From Clostridia bacterium (GTDB lineage: Bacteria; Bacillota; Clostridia; Oscillospirales; CAG-382): a stretch of DNA of 53,042 nt. The notes below the pieces were generated by a model. That model was not told the DNA's origin. It saw only the letters and a list, made by a program, of their open reading frames with translations, and searched no databases. Made by a program: the position numbers and the translations under genes. Positions 27,181 through 35,088 of this stretch are shown here, one piece after another (position 1 is the first letter of the stretch; every line of letters begins with the position of its first letter). The stretch covers positions 1 through 53,042 of the forward strand of contig JAGBXS010000028.1 of the NCBI GenBank assembly GCA_017629175.1. The letters run 5' to 3'.

Positions 27181-28704
27181 TTAAGTAAGGGAAGATTCAA
27201 ACGCGTCGATGGTTGCCTGCATATCCGTCTCTACTGCGGCAGAAATGCTATCCCAACGGGAAACGATCTCGTTGGCGGATGCGTTGTTGATCAAACTGCC
27301 GTAGAAGTTGATCAAAGCGCTGTTGCCCCACTCGAACATAGCGCCGGTGTCATAGAAACGGTTGCTGTATATCAGATCCAGCATCTCGGCATCGTTGTTA
27401 TCGGTCAACGCCTGAAGCTGAAGAGTCTGCTGGTAATATGCCTCGGTAACGCCTTTGCTGTGGAAGCCCAACGCCTGGAGAAGAACACAAGTTGCTTCTT
27501 TATTATCAGTATTGGAAACGGGAATACCGATGACGGAGGACTGATAGCGGTTTACGGTGTTGTAGTAGTTGGTCTGTGCCTCATCGTACTTCGGGATGGG
27601 CAGAACGCCGAACTCGAAGTTAAAGTCGTCGCCGCGAGCCTTCAGAATAGAAATGGAGCCGGAGGTGGTGTTATAGAACAGACCTCTGCCGCTGACGAAC
27701 ATTTCCTCCAACTCGGCAAAGCCGTACTTGGAAGGCTTGGAGCCCTGACCGATGATCAGCTCTGCACGCTGAGTAACGGTCTTATCGGACATCAAGGAAT
27801 AAACCTTATCGAACAGAGTAACACCCTGCTCGGTACCAACGTTCAGGCTGAAGTAGCCGTTGTCGTCAGGAGAAACCGTAGCAAAGCCAAAGCCGTTCAT
27901 CATAACGGTTGCACCGTATGCGTGAGAAAGATTGCCGTAAGTAGCAAAGAAATCCCACTGACCGTCGGCGCTGGGCTGAGATACAACGCGGCACATTTCT
28001 TCGAACACATCGATGGTGAACTTACCGTCCTTAACCATCTGATAGATATCGCCGTAGGTGGACTCCAACACGGTATTGTCGTTAAACATATCCTTGTTGA
28101 AGAGATACAGATACACGTTGTCGTCATCGGTGATCAGGGCATCGCCGGAAAGGAAATAATGCTTGCCGGCAATGGACAAGGAATCGATGGCAGCGGTATC
28201 CCACCAAGAATAGGAATAATCCAGAGTATCGTCTACAGACCAGAACAGATTCTCGCTGACGCTCTGCATCATACGGTCTACGGACTCACACACCAGGTCA
28301 TAGTCACACAAGCCGCTTTCCACAAGGGTACGCAGCTCGGTTACGGGATAATCAACGGAGTGGGTCTCGATGGACAAGCCATAGGTCTCCTCGATCAAGT
28401 CATTACGCGCCTTAACTGCCTCGCTGACAGCAGTGTAATTGCTTTCGGCATCGGGAGTGAACTGCAACGTACCGTAAACGTGTCGGTTGGTGCTGACACA
28501 AAGGATCTTCAAGGTCTTTTCTTCATAAAAATCCTCATACGGGAAGACCTCTTCGGGAGGGGTACTTACATCCTGCTCTGTCTTGGAAGAGTTCTCTTCG
28601 CCAACAGGAGCGGAAGACGTTTCTGTGGAGGACTGGCAGGATGCCAGCATCAGTAAAAGGGTGGCGACAAGAAGGAGAGCGGAAACGATAGATCTCAGCT
28701 TCAT
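27181..28704 (-). CDS. Extracellular solute-binding lipoprotein (ABC type)
   Basis: This 507-residue lipoprotein starts at 28704 (MKLRSI) and has GAGGT upstream. The lipobox LASC is at about residues 21-24, followed by a Ser/Thr/Glu linker. The body resembles family-1 ABC solute-binding proteins for sugars: LVESGLCDYDLVCESVDRM, IAGKHYFLSGDA, YLYLFNKDMF, YQMVKDGKFTID, FGVLPIPKYDEAQ, and a C-terminal CVLLQALGFHS. No permease or ATPase gene is near it; the next genes are DUF4855 and CBM9-like. It is either an orphan sensor/capture protein or it uses a transporter encoded elsewhere. Confidence 0.85.
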   Translation of the reverse strand: MKLRSIVSALLLVATLLLMLASCQSSTETSSAPVGEENSSKTEQDVSTPPEEVFPYEDFYEEKTLKILCVSTNRHVYGTLQFTPDAESNYTAVSEAVKARNDLIEETYGLSIETHSVDYPVTELRTLVESGLCDYDLVCESVDRMMQSVSENLFWSVDDTLDYSYSWWDTAAIDSLSIAGKHYFLSGDALITDDDNVYLYLFNKDMFNDNTVLESTYGDIYQMVKDGKFTIDVFEEMCRVVSQPSADGQWDFFATYGNLSHAYGATVMMNGFGFATVSPDDNGYFSLNVGTEQGVTLFDKVYSLMSDKTVTQRAELIIGQGSKPSKYGFAELEEMFVSGRGLFYNTTSGSISILKARGDDFNFEFGVLPIPKYDEAQTNYYNTVNRYQSSVIGIPVSNTDNKEATCVLLQALGFHSKGVTEAYYQQTLQLQALTDNNDAEMLDLIYSNRFYDTGAMFEWGNSALINFYGSLINNASANEIVSRWDSISAAVETDMQATIDAFESSLT

Positions 28705-28740
28705 AAAATGCGACCTCACAAAATATTATTTCTTGAAAAC

Positions 28741-28769
28741 ATTATACCAAAGGAAAGTATTTTTTTCAA
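28741..28769 (-). promoter_or_regulatory. Sigma-A promoter of the DUF4855/CBM9 locus
   Basis: On the minus strand TTGAAA (28764-28769), a 17-base spacer and TATAAT (28741-28746) lie 37 bases before the lipoprotein start. Confidence 0.85.
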
Positions 28770-28794
28770 CAGAGAAACCAATAAATCTGCGGTC

Positions 28795-30045
28795 TCATTT
28801 TTGTGCATTTTGCTCATTTTCGAGTATCGCAAGTTTGATACAATAACAGAGCAACGGTGCCGCCTCAGCCAACTCGTTCAAGGAAGGATAGGAAGGTGCA
28901 ATACGAAGAATATTATCATCGGGATCTTTTCCGTAAGGGAACGGTGCCCCTGCCCCGGTCAGAACAAGGCCTGCATCTTTCGCAAGCTGAACAACGCGCT
29001 TTGCACAGCCCTTGGGAAGAGTCATTGCGATAAAATAGCCGCCGTTGGGCTTGGTCCAATGAACGCCCTCCACCTCGGAAAGCTCTTTATCAAAAACTCT
29101 ATACAAAAGCTGGAATTTGGGCTGCAGAATGCTTTGATGAACCTTCATGTGCTCCTTCACATCCTCCAGATTGCGGAAAATGCGGGAGTGGCGCAGCTGG
29201 TTCAGCTTATCGTGACCGATGGTCTGGAACTTAAGCTCTTCCAGGAATCGAGCGATATTACGGGGGCTGGAAGCCATGCAGGAGATACCTGCGCCGGAAT
29301 AGGTGATCTTGGAAGTAGACATAAACTCGATAAACAGGTCTTCGTTGTCATACTTCTTTGCTTCTGCAAAAATATCAGCCAGATAGTCGGGAGTTTCGGT
29401 CAAATGGTGCAAAACGTATGCGTTATCCCAGAACACACGGAAATCCTTTGCGGCAGGCTTCAGCTTAGCGAAACGCTCTACAACTTCGGGAGAGTAAGTG
29501 ATACCGCTGGGATTGGAATACTTGGGAACGCACCAGATACCCTTGATGGTATCATCCTCGGCGACAAGCTTTTCCACGATATCCATATCGGGGCCTTCAT
29601 CAAGGAGCGGAACGTTGATCATATTGATGCCGAAGAATTCGCAGATAGCGAAATGTCTGTCGTAACCGGGAACAGGACAGAGGAAAGAGATCTGCTCGTA
29701 TTTGCCCCAGGGCTTACAATCATCTGCCACACCGTGGAACATGGCACGGGCAACGGTATCGTACATCAAGTTCAAGCTGGAGTTACCGCCAACGATCACC
29801 TGCTCCATAGGAACGTTCAAGATCTCGCCGAACAGACGCTTCATCTCGTTGATGCCGTCCAAGCCGCCGTAATTACGGCAGTCGGTACCGGTCTCGGAGA
29901 AACACTCGTCATTGCGGATAACCGCTGTCAGCAATCTGGACATAGTGCCCAACTGCTCGGGAGAGGGTTTACCTCTGGACATGTCAAGCTTCTTACCCTT
30001 GGCCTTAATGTTGTTATATTCTTTCAGAATTTGCTCGTAATTCAT
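28795..30045 (-). CDS. Aspartate aminotransferase-like (class I, MocR-type domain)
   Basis: This is a 416-residue PLP-dependent aminotransferase. The PLP lysine is in STSKITYSGAG (near residue 242) and the cofactor-binding aromatic/Asp in FWDNAYVLHH (near residue 205). KPSNP-like motifs read PKYSNPSGITY, and DPDDNILRIAPSYPS near the end binds the substrate carboxylate. The opening LDMSRGKPSPEQL is typical of the bacterial class Ic aspartate aminotransferases. It forms an operon with asnS, 38 bases upstream, so aspartate/asparagine use is a consistent theme. Confidence 0.87.
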   Translation of the reverse strand: MNYEQILKEYNNIKAKGKKLDMSRGKPSPEQLGTMSRLLTAVIRNDECFSETGTDCRNYGGLDGINEMKRLFGEILNVPMEQVIVGGNSSLNLMYDTVARAMFHGVADDCKPWGKYEQISFLCPVPGYDRHFAICEFFGINMINVPLLDEGPDMDIVEKLVAEDDTIKGIWCVPKYSNPSGITYSPEVVERFAKLKPAAKDFRVFWDNAYVLHHLTETPDYLADIFAEAKKYDNEDLFIEFMSTSKITYSGAGISCMASSPRNIARFLEELKFQTIGHDKLNQLRHSRIFRNLEDVKEHMKVHQSILQPKFQLLYRVFDKELSEVEGVHWTKPNGGYFIAMTLPKGCAKRVVQLAKDAGLVLTGAGAPFPYGKDPDDNILRIAPSYPSLNELAEAAPLLCYCIKLAILENEQNAQK

Positions 30046-30083
30046 TTCGGGATAACCTCTGTAAAATAATCAAAAAGATGCAA

Positions 30084-31490
30084 TTAAAACTCTGCGTTGC
30101 CGGTGGTACGGGGGAAAGCCTCCACGTCGCGAATGTTGGAAATGCCGGTCAGATACATGATCAGTCGCTCGAAGCCCAAGCCGAAGCCGGCGTGCTTTAC
30201 GCCGCCGTACTTGCGAAGTTCCAGATACCACCAGTAATCCTCGGGATTCATACCCATTTCGGTAATGCGAGCCTCCAGAACATCAAGACGCTCCTCTCTC
30301 TGGGAACCGCCGATCAGCTCGCCGACACCGGGAACCAACATATCTGCGGCGGCAACGGTCTTGCCGTCGTCGTTCAGGCGCATATAGAAGGCTTTGATCT
30401 CCTTGGGATAGTCGGTAACAAACACGGGCTTGCAGAAGATCTGCTCGGTCAGGTAGCGTTCATGCTCGGTCTGCAGATCGCATCCCCAAGAAACGGGATA
30501 ATCAAACTTGTGACCGCTTTCCTGCAACAGGCGGATAGCCTCGGTATAGGTGCAGCGGGCAAAGGGTGTATTTGCAACGAAGTTCAAGCGCTCCAGCAGA
30601 CCCTTGTCGATAAACTGGTTAAAGAATGCCAGCTCATTGGGGCACTTTTCTAAAACGTCCTTGATAACGTAACGAGTCATTTCCTCCGCCAATGCGGTAT
30701 CATCCTCCAGATCAGCAAAAGCGATCTCGGGCTCGATCATCCAGAACTCCGCAGCGTGTCGGGGAGTGAAGGAATTCTCGGCACGGAAGGTGGGACCGAA
30801 GGTATATACGTTGGCGTAAGCCAATGCAAAGCACTCTGCCTGCAGCTGACCGGAAACGGTGAGGTTTGCGGGCTTGCAGAAAAAGTCCTTGGAAAAATCA
30901 ACGGTGCCCTCTTTGGTCATAGGAGGGTTTGCGGGATCCAGGGTGGTAACGCGGAACATCTCCCCTGCACCTTCGCAATCGCTGGTAGTGATCAGAGGGG
31001 TGTTTACATACACGAAGCCTTTTTCCGCAAAGAAGGCGTGGATAGCCTGTGCAGCAACGGAACGAACGCGGAAAACCGCGTTGAAGGTGTTGGCACGGGG
31101 GCGCAAATGAGCGATCGAGCGCAAGAACTCAAAGGAGTGGCGCTTGGGCTGGAGAGGATACTCGGGAGAGGATTCGCCGGTAACCTCGATGCTCTCCGCC
31201 TTCAGCTCGAAGGGCTGCTTTGCACCGGGAGTCAGCTCCAAAATACCGGTAACGATCATAGAGGCGCCAATATTCTGCTTAGCGATGGTTTTGTAATTGT
31301 CCAGCTTAGTGCTTTCAAAAACCACCTGCAGATTCTTGAAGCAGGTACCGTCATTCAATTCGATAAAGCCGAAGGCGTTGGAGGAGCGAAGTCCTTTGAC
31401 CCAACCACCCACCTGGATCGACTTCTGAGAGTAAGACTCCGGGGATTCAAAAATATCCCGAACGGAGGTCAAGCTGCTTTTGATTGCCAT
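30084..31490 (-). CDS. asnS: Asparagine--tRNA ligase
   Basis: This 468-residue class II synthetase has an N-terminal OB fold ([19 protein letters not shown]), class II motif 2 ([19 protein letters not shown] near residue 235), and motif 3 with the terminal [15 protein letters not shown] and [13 protein letters not shown] at the C-terminus is typical of AsnRS and separates it from AspRS. AAAGGATC precedes the ATG. The leader between the promoter and the start is about 57 bases, too short for a T-box. It is followed by the aminotransferase gene. Confidence 0.96.
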   Translation of the reverse strand: MAIKSSLTSVRDIFESPESYSQKSIQVGGWVKGLRSSNAFGFIELNDGTCFKNLQVVFESTKLDNYKTIAKQNIGASMIVTGILELTPGAKQPFELKAESIEVTGESSPEYPLQPKRHSFEFLRSIAHLRPRANTFNAVFRVRSVAAQAIHAFFAEKGFVYVNTPLITTSDCEGAGEMFRVTTLDPANPPMTKEGTVDFSKDFFCKPANLTVSGQLQAECFALAYANVYTFGPTFRAENSFTPRHAAEFWMIEPEIAFADLEDDTALAEEMTRYVIKDVLEKCPNELAFFNQFIDKGLLERLNFVANTPFARCTYTEAIRLLQESGHKFDYPVSWGCDLQTEHERYLTEQIFCKPVFVTDYPKEIKAFYMRLNDDGKTVAAADMLVPGVGELIGGSQREERLDVLEARITEMGMNPEDYWWYLELRKYGGVKHAGFGLGFERLIMYLTGISNIRDVEAFPRTTGNAEF

Positions 31491-31516
31491 ATTTATGATC
31501 CTTTCGTATCGATCGC

Positions 31517-31554
31517 GCAGGGCGATCTGTTATATGTCTATAAAATCACCCTGC
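31517..31554 (-). promoter_or_regulatory. Inverted repeat in the asnS leader
   Basis: On the minus strand GCAGGGTGA (31546-31554) directly follows the -10 box and pairs with TCGCCCTGC (31517-31525), 9 bp with one G-U, around a 20-base AT-rich loop. It could be a 5' mRNA hairpin or an operator just at the transcription start. Confidence 0.5.
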
Positions 31555-31583
31555 ATTATATCACGAACTCGCTCTCGTTTCAA
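31555..31583 (-). promoter_or_regulatory. Sigma-A promoter of asnS-aminotransferase
   Basis: On the minus strand TTGAAA (31578-31583), a 17-base spacer and TATAAT (31555-31560) lie 65 bases before the asnS start. Confidence 0.85.
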
Positions 31584-31634
31584 GTAAAAAATCTAAATTT
31601 TTTCTGTTTTTTTCATTTTTATACGAAATATAGT

Positions 31635-31667
31635 AAAAGACCGCCCCCAAACAGGGAACGGTCTTTG
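31635..31667 (-). terminator. Terminator of the flotillin operon
   Basis: AAAGACCG (31636-31643) pairs with CGGTCTTT (31659-31666), extended by a C/G-rich inner part. On the minus strand TTTT follows. It is a few bases after the stop at 31673. Confidence 0.8.
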
Positions 31668-31672
31668 AAAAG

Positions 31673-32323
31673 TTACAATGATTTTTTGCTCGCGATACGC
31701 TCTTTTTCCTGTTGAAGCTCATTCAAGCGCGCTTCGTGGGCAAGGAATGCCTGCTTTTCGCCGCGAGATCTTCCGACTTTGATCAAGAAGCATGCTCCAA
31801 CGATGAACACAAGCTCAAGCAAAGCGTGCAACCACAGATACAGGAAGTACAGGTTATCGATCTCCGCGTACCCCGCCGCAACGGATTCGTAAATGTTTGA
31901 CGCATCAAAGATGCCGAATGCCGCCGCAAAGAAGCCGGAAAGATACCACGTGGGCAGGTTGGTAAACCACTCGCACATATAGATGAACAAGAAGTAATAT
32001 ACCACTACGGCAAGGATAGCCTGCAGGATAAACACCGGCGTGGATATGGCAACACGGAAACGGAAGCAGGTTTTAAACCCGTTGGATTTTCCTCCAAAGT
32101 AAGCAACAAGCAGGAAGGCTATTCCGGAAGCGATGCCGTGGATGGGAAACACCATGAAGAAGTTGCGGGAGTAATCTCCTCCTTGCTCCGCCATCAGATC
32201 CACGGGAAGAAAGGGATTTATGATCCATCTCGCCACCATAGCCGCAACGAGCGCCACAGCAAGAACAATGAAGGTGTACGCCGCATTGAGGAAAAGCCAA
32301 TGGACGGGTTGCTTTTTATCCAT
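31673..32323 (-). CDS. Polytopic membrane protein of unknown function
   Basis: This 216-residue protein has about five predicted membrane helices (FLNAAYTFIVLAVALVAAMV, IHGIASGIAFLLVAYFGG, FILQAILAVVVYYFLFIYM, a weaker one near residue 135, and YLWLHALLELVFIVGACFL) and a charged C-terminal tail with coiled-coil character (residues ~185-216). I do not recognise the family. Its ATG overlaps the flotillin stop by one base (TAATG), so it is translationally coupled to flotillin and may be a partner in the same membrane domain. Confidence 0.75.
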   Translation of the reverse strand: MDKKQPVHWLFLNAAYTFIVLAVALVAAMVARWIINPFLPVDLMAEQGGDYSRNFFMVFPIHGIASGIAFLLVAYFGGKSNGFKTCFRFRVAISTPVFILQAILAVVVYYFLFIYMCEWFTNLPTWYLSGFFAAAFGIFDASNIYESVAAGYAEIDNLYFLYLWLHALLELVFIVGACFLIKVGRSRGEKQAFLAHEARLNELQQEKERIASKKSL

Positions 32324-33732
32324 TACTCAATATCCTCCGGAGAAGGCGTCACCTCGATCTTCTCGGGCTCGGAGTCTTTCTTCTTACCCAAGAATTCCGG
32401 CAGGGAGAGACCTGCCATGGAGAACAGCTCTTCCAGAGGAGGCACAGACTGCATCAAACCGGAAAGGAAGCCTGCGGTAGAGGTTTTGCCGTTGGCATTC
32501 CCTGCGCCGCTATCCCAAACGGTGACCTTATCGATCTTGATGTTCTTGATAGCTTCAACCTGAACCTTGATCAGATCCTCCATCTTGTCGGCGATCATCA
32601 GACGAAGTGCCGCATCGGGATCTCCGCCGGCAGCTTTTACTACCTCGGCGAAACCGGCAGCCTGCTTCATCAGCATCTCGTGCATACCTCTCGCCTCAGC
32701 ATCCATACGGGCAAAGATTGCGTCCGCTTCACCCTTAGCTCTGCGGCGGATCTGCTCAGCTTCCGCCTCAGCCTCCAACTCGAGTCTTCTCTTTTCGATC
32801 TCGGCCTGCACGATAACGTCGGCCTCCAAGGTAGCCATCTCACGCTGAGAACGGGCAAGCTCTGCAGCCTTTTCTGCGGCGTAGGATTCCTCTAAAGCCT
32901 TTGCAGCCTGGATCTTCTCGGCAGTTACCGCGATCTTCAGAGCCTTTGCTTCCTGCTCACGCAAGGATGCGTTGGACAGTGCGATGTCTGCCTTGGCGGC
33001 GTTTTCACCCTGGATAGCAATAGAATCTGCCTCGGAAACGTGGATACGCTGTTCCTTCTGTGCATTGGCCTGACCGATAGAACCGTCTCTTTCCTTCTCT
33101 GCAACGCTCTTCTTAGCGTCGTTGATCGCCTTAGCAGCTGCTTCCTTACCCAGCGCTACGATATAGCCGCTCTCGTCGCTGATATCGGTTACGTTTACGT
33201 TGATGAGGCGAAGACCAATCTTCTTCAGCTCAACCTCTACGTTGCGGCTGACAGCCTCGAGGAATTTATCACGGTCGGTATTGATCTCCTCAATATCCAT
33301 GGTAGCGATGATCAAACGCAGCTGACCGAAGATAATATCCTTTGCCAGTTCCTGGATCTCTGCAAGCTTCAAGCCCAAAAGACGCTCTGCCGCATTCTGC
33401 ATAACACCGCTCTCGGTAGATACACCGACGGTAAATCGAGAGGGGACGTCGATACGGATGTTCTGTCTGGAAAGTGCGTTCTTAAGGTCAACGGAAATGG
33501 ACATAGGAGTCAAATCCAAGAATTCGTATGCCTGGATCACAGGAACGATAAACTTGGCACCACCGTGAATACAAATAGCACTCTTATTGGAGCCGTCTTT
33601 GTTTTTTCCTACTTTACCGTAGATAACCATGATCTTATCGGAGGGGCACTTCTTATAACGGGAGAAAGCCCAAACGATAGAGGAAAACAGTAATACACCG
33701 ATAACCACTAATAAAATAATTGTTTCTTGCAC
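32323..33732 (-). CDS. Flotillin-like SPFH protein
   Basis: This 469-residue protein starts with GTG at 33732 behind a strong AGGAGG. An N-terminal membrane segment (about residues 3-22) is followed by an SPFH/band-7 domain to ~200 (IDVPSRFTVGVSTESG, LINVNVTDISDESGYI). A long Ala/Glu-rich coiled coil (about 200-380, with repeated EAEAEAEQIRRRAKGEADAI-like heptads) and a Ser-rich tail follow. This is the FloT/YuaG layout: a scaffold of membrane microdomains. It lies 33 bases after an NfeD-like gene, the standard partner. Confidence 0.92.
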   Translation of the reverse strand: MQETIILLVVIGVLLFSSIVWAFSRYKKCPSDKIMVIYGKVGKNKDGSNKSAICIHGGAKFIVPVIQAYEFLDLTPMSISVDLKNALSRQNIRIDVPSRFTVGVSTESGVMQNAAERLLGLKLAEIQELAKDIIFGQLRLIIATMDIEEINTDRDKFLEAVSRNVEVELKKIGLRLINVNVTDISDESGYIVALGKEAAAKAINDAKKSVAEKERDGSIGQANAQKEQRIHVSEADSIAIQGENAAKADIALSNASLREQEAKALKIAVTAEKIQAAKALEESYAAEKAAELARSQREMATLEADVIVQAEIEKRRLELEAEAEAEQIRRRAKGEADAIFARMDAEARGMHEMLMKQAAGFAEVVKAAGGDPDAALRLMIADKMEDLIKVQVEAIKNIKIDKVTVWDSGAGNANGKTSTAGFLSGLMQSVPPLEELFSMAGLSLPEFLGKKKDSEPEKIEVTPSPEDIE

Positions 33733-33765
33733 AGTAAAATCCTCCTAGTCAAAGAATATGTAGAA

Positions 33766-34383
33766 CTATCTTGCTTTTCTTTTAACGATCAAATCGGTTC
33801 CGCCGGAAATACCGATCACAACGATCTGCTCACCGTAGTTGAGCATTTTCTCCTCGTCGGTGACGGCATCCTTTTCCACCAGCTTGCCGTCCAGCAGGAT
33901 ATTCACCTTACCCTTCCCCTCTCTGGAGGGAGGAATACGCAAATATACGGTACCTGCCGCACCGAGAGCGTGGCTGATGTCCTCCGTTCCGTCGGCTTGC
34001 AATGCAAAGATCATACGGAACAGGAACGCAATGGCGACCATTGCGGCAAAGCCGGAAATCAAAGATACGGAAATAACCGCGGCCAAAGCCCACTCTAAGC
34101 GAACACCGAGGATACCCACCCAACCGAGAACGGTCAAGAATGCGATGATCCCGCGGAAGGAGAACAAACGCAAGCCGCCGTCCAGCTCGGTTTCGATATC
34201 GCCGTCGTTGTCAATATCGGTGTCCAGCCCGGTATCTGCATCAGCATCATCGGCACCGAGACTTCCGCCTCCGATACCGATCAACATCAAAATAGTCTGC
34301 AAAAACAGGATCACAGTAGAAGGGATTGCCACGCAGGCAAAAATCCTGCCAATATCTCCGAGACTTTCCCACCACTCAAACAT
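33766..34383 (-). CDS. NfeD-like membrane protein (flotillin partner)
   Basis: This 205-residue protein starts at 34383 (MFEWWES), with AAAGG upstream. A membrane helix is at ~12-35, then an Asp-rich segment (about 40-68, containing DTDIDNDGDIETELDGG), two more helices (~75-125) and a C-terminal OB-fold-like domain (GAAGTVYLRIPPSREGKGKVNI ... GEQIVVIGISGGTDLIVK split by a loop) typical of NfeD/YuaF proteins. With flotillin it is expected to organise membrane microdomains and respond to envelope stress. The Asp-rich stretch is unusual enough to note: it looks able to bind a divalent metal. Confidence 0.87.
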   Translation of the reverse strand: MFEWWESLGDIGRIFACVAIPSTVILFLQTILMLIGIGGGSLGADDADADTGLDTDIDNDGDIETELDGGLRLFSFRGIIAFLTVLGWVGILGVRLEWALAAVISVSLISGFAAMVAIAFLFRMIFALQADGTEDISHALGAAGTVYLRIPPSREGKGKVNILLDGKLVEKDAVTDEEKMLNYGEQIVVIGISGGTDLIVKRKAR

Positions 34384-34417
34384 ATGAAGCACCTTTCCGA
34401 ATCAAAACACGATTCCT

Positions 34418-34972
34418 TTAATCAAGATTATGCACCAGGAAATCCGCTCGCTTGCGCAACACGGCGGAATAATGAGTATAGATCATAATTTCCAAAACCA
34501 ATGACAGTCTTCGTCTGGCACCGGGAATGGGCTCACGGAAGCTCTCCGTGATATAGTGGATGTGCGTCTTCACTTCATCCTCATCCGGCAAATGGTTGCC
34601 CATCATAGCCGTCAGATTCACATAGTAGTTATACAGCTCCGAATCGTCCACCAAATCGTCACTTGCGTCGCTGAGACTACCATTAATAAAAGACAACAGC
34701 TGTGTGATGGTATCGATCTGCATACTCTCACGCAACATATTGATCATCGCAAGACGGCAAAACTGATTGCGGTCGTACTTTTTATGTACAGGCGGCGGCA
34801 AAAAGCCACGCTTCACCCAGTTCTGCACCTCATAAGGCGCAAGACCCGTCATCTTTGTCACTTGCGATAATACCAATCCCCCCGACAGGAAGATACTGTC
34901 CATCAAGTCCTTAGCTGCGTTCGGGATCGTAGCCTTGAGCTCAATGGTAGTACCCGGTAAAAATCCACTCAT
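34418..34972 (-). CDS. DUF1836 regulator (MerR-like HTH)
   Basis: This 184-residue protein starts at 34972 (MSGFLPG), because AAGGAG is 7 bases before that ATG; two in-frame ATGs further up are too close to the site. Near residues 35-65, LSQVTKMTGLAPYEVQNWVKRGFLPPPVHKKYDRNQ shows a MerR-like winged helix, and the rest (MINMLRESMQIDTI, IMIYTHYSAVLRKR) matches DUF1836. It heads the operon with nfeD-like, flotillin and a membrane protein under a perfect consensus promoter. It may regulate the operon; no operator is obvious. Confidence 0.87.
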   Translation of the reverse strand: MSGFLPGTTIELKATIPNAAKDLMDSIFLSGGLVLSQVTKMTGLAPYEVQNWVKRGFLPPPVHKKYDRNQFCRLAMINMLRESMQIDTITQLLSFINGSLSDASDDLVDDSELYNYYVNLTAMMGNHLPDEDEVKTHIHYITESFREPIPGARRRLSLVLEIMIYTHYSAVLRKRADFLVHNLD

Positions 34973-35000
34973 AGTCATACTCCTTTCTGAATTCATGAAG

Positions 35001-35029
35001 ATTATAGCACATAGTCACGCGATTGTCAA
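35001..35029 (-). promoter_or_regulatory. Perfect-consensus promoter of the DUF1836-flotillin operon
   Basis: On the minus strand TTGACA (35024-35029), a 17-base spacer and TATAAT (35001-35006) match the sigma-A consensus at all 12 bases. Strong promoters of this kind are usually held down by a repressor, which fits the regulator being the first gene. Confidence 0.92.
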
Positions 35030-35051
35030 TAGGGTTTTGACAATTTTTCGC

Positions 35052-35086
35052 AAAAAAAAGCTCCTTTTTTCAAAGAAGCTTTTTTG
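35052..35086 (-). terminator. Terminator after the GT-C glycosyltransferase gene
   Basis: On the minus strand AAAAGCTTCTTT and AAAGGAGCTTTT pair (one G-U) around GAAA, followed by T's. It begins right after the stop codon at 35089. Confidence 0.82.
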
Positions 35087-35088
35087 GA

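Noticed and set aside
26713..28656. 647-codon open frame antisense to the DUF4855 and solute-binding genes
   Set aside because: Both genes on the other strand have signal peptides, ribosome sites and domains; this frame has none and spans two genes.
31491..31554. T-box leader before asnS
   Set aside because: Leader too short and no T-box or antiterminator sequence visible.
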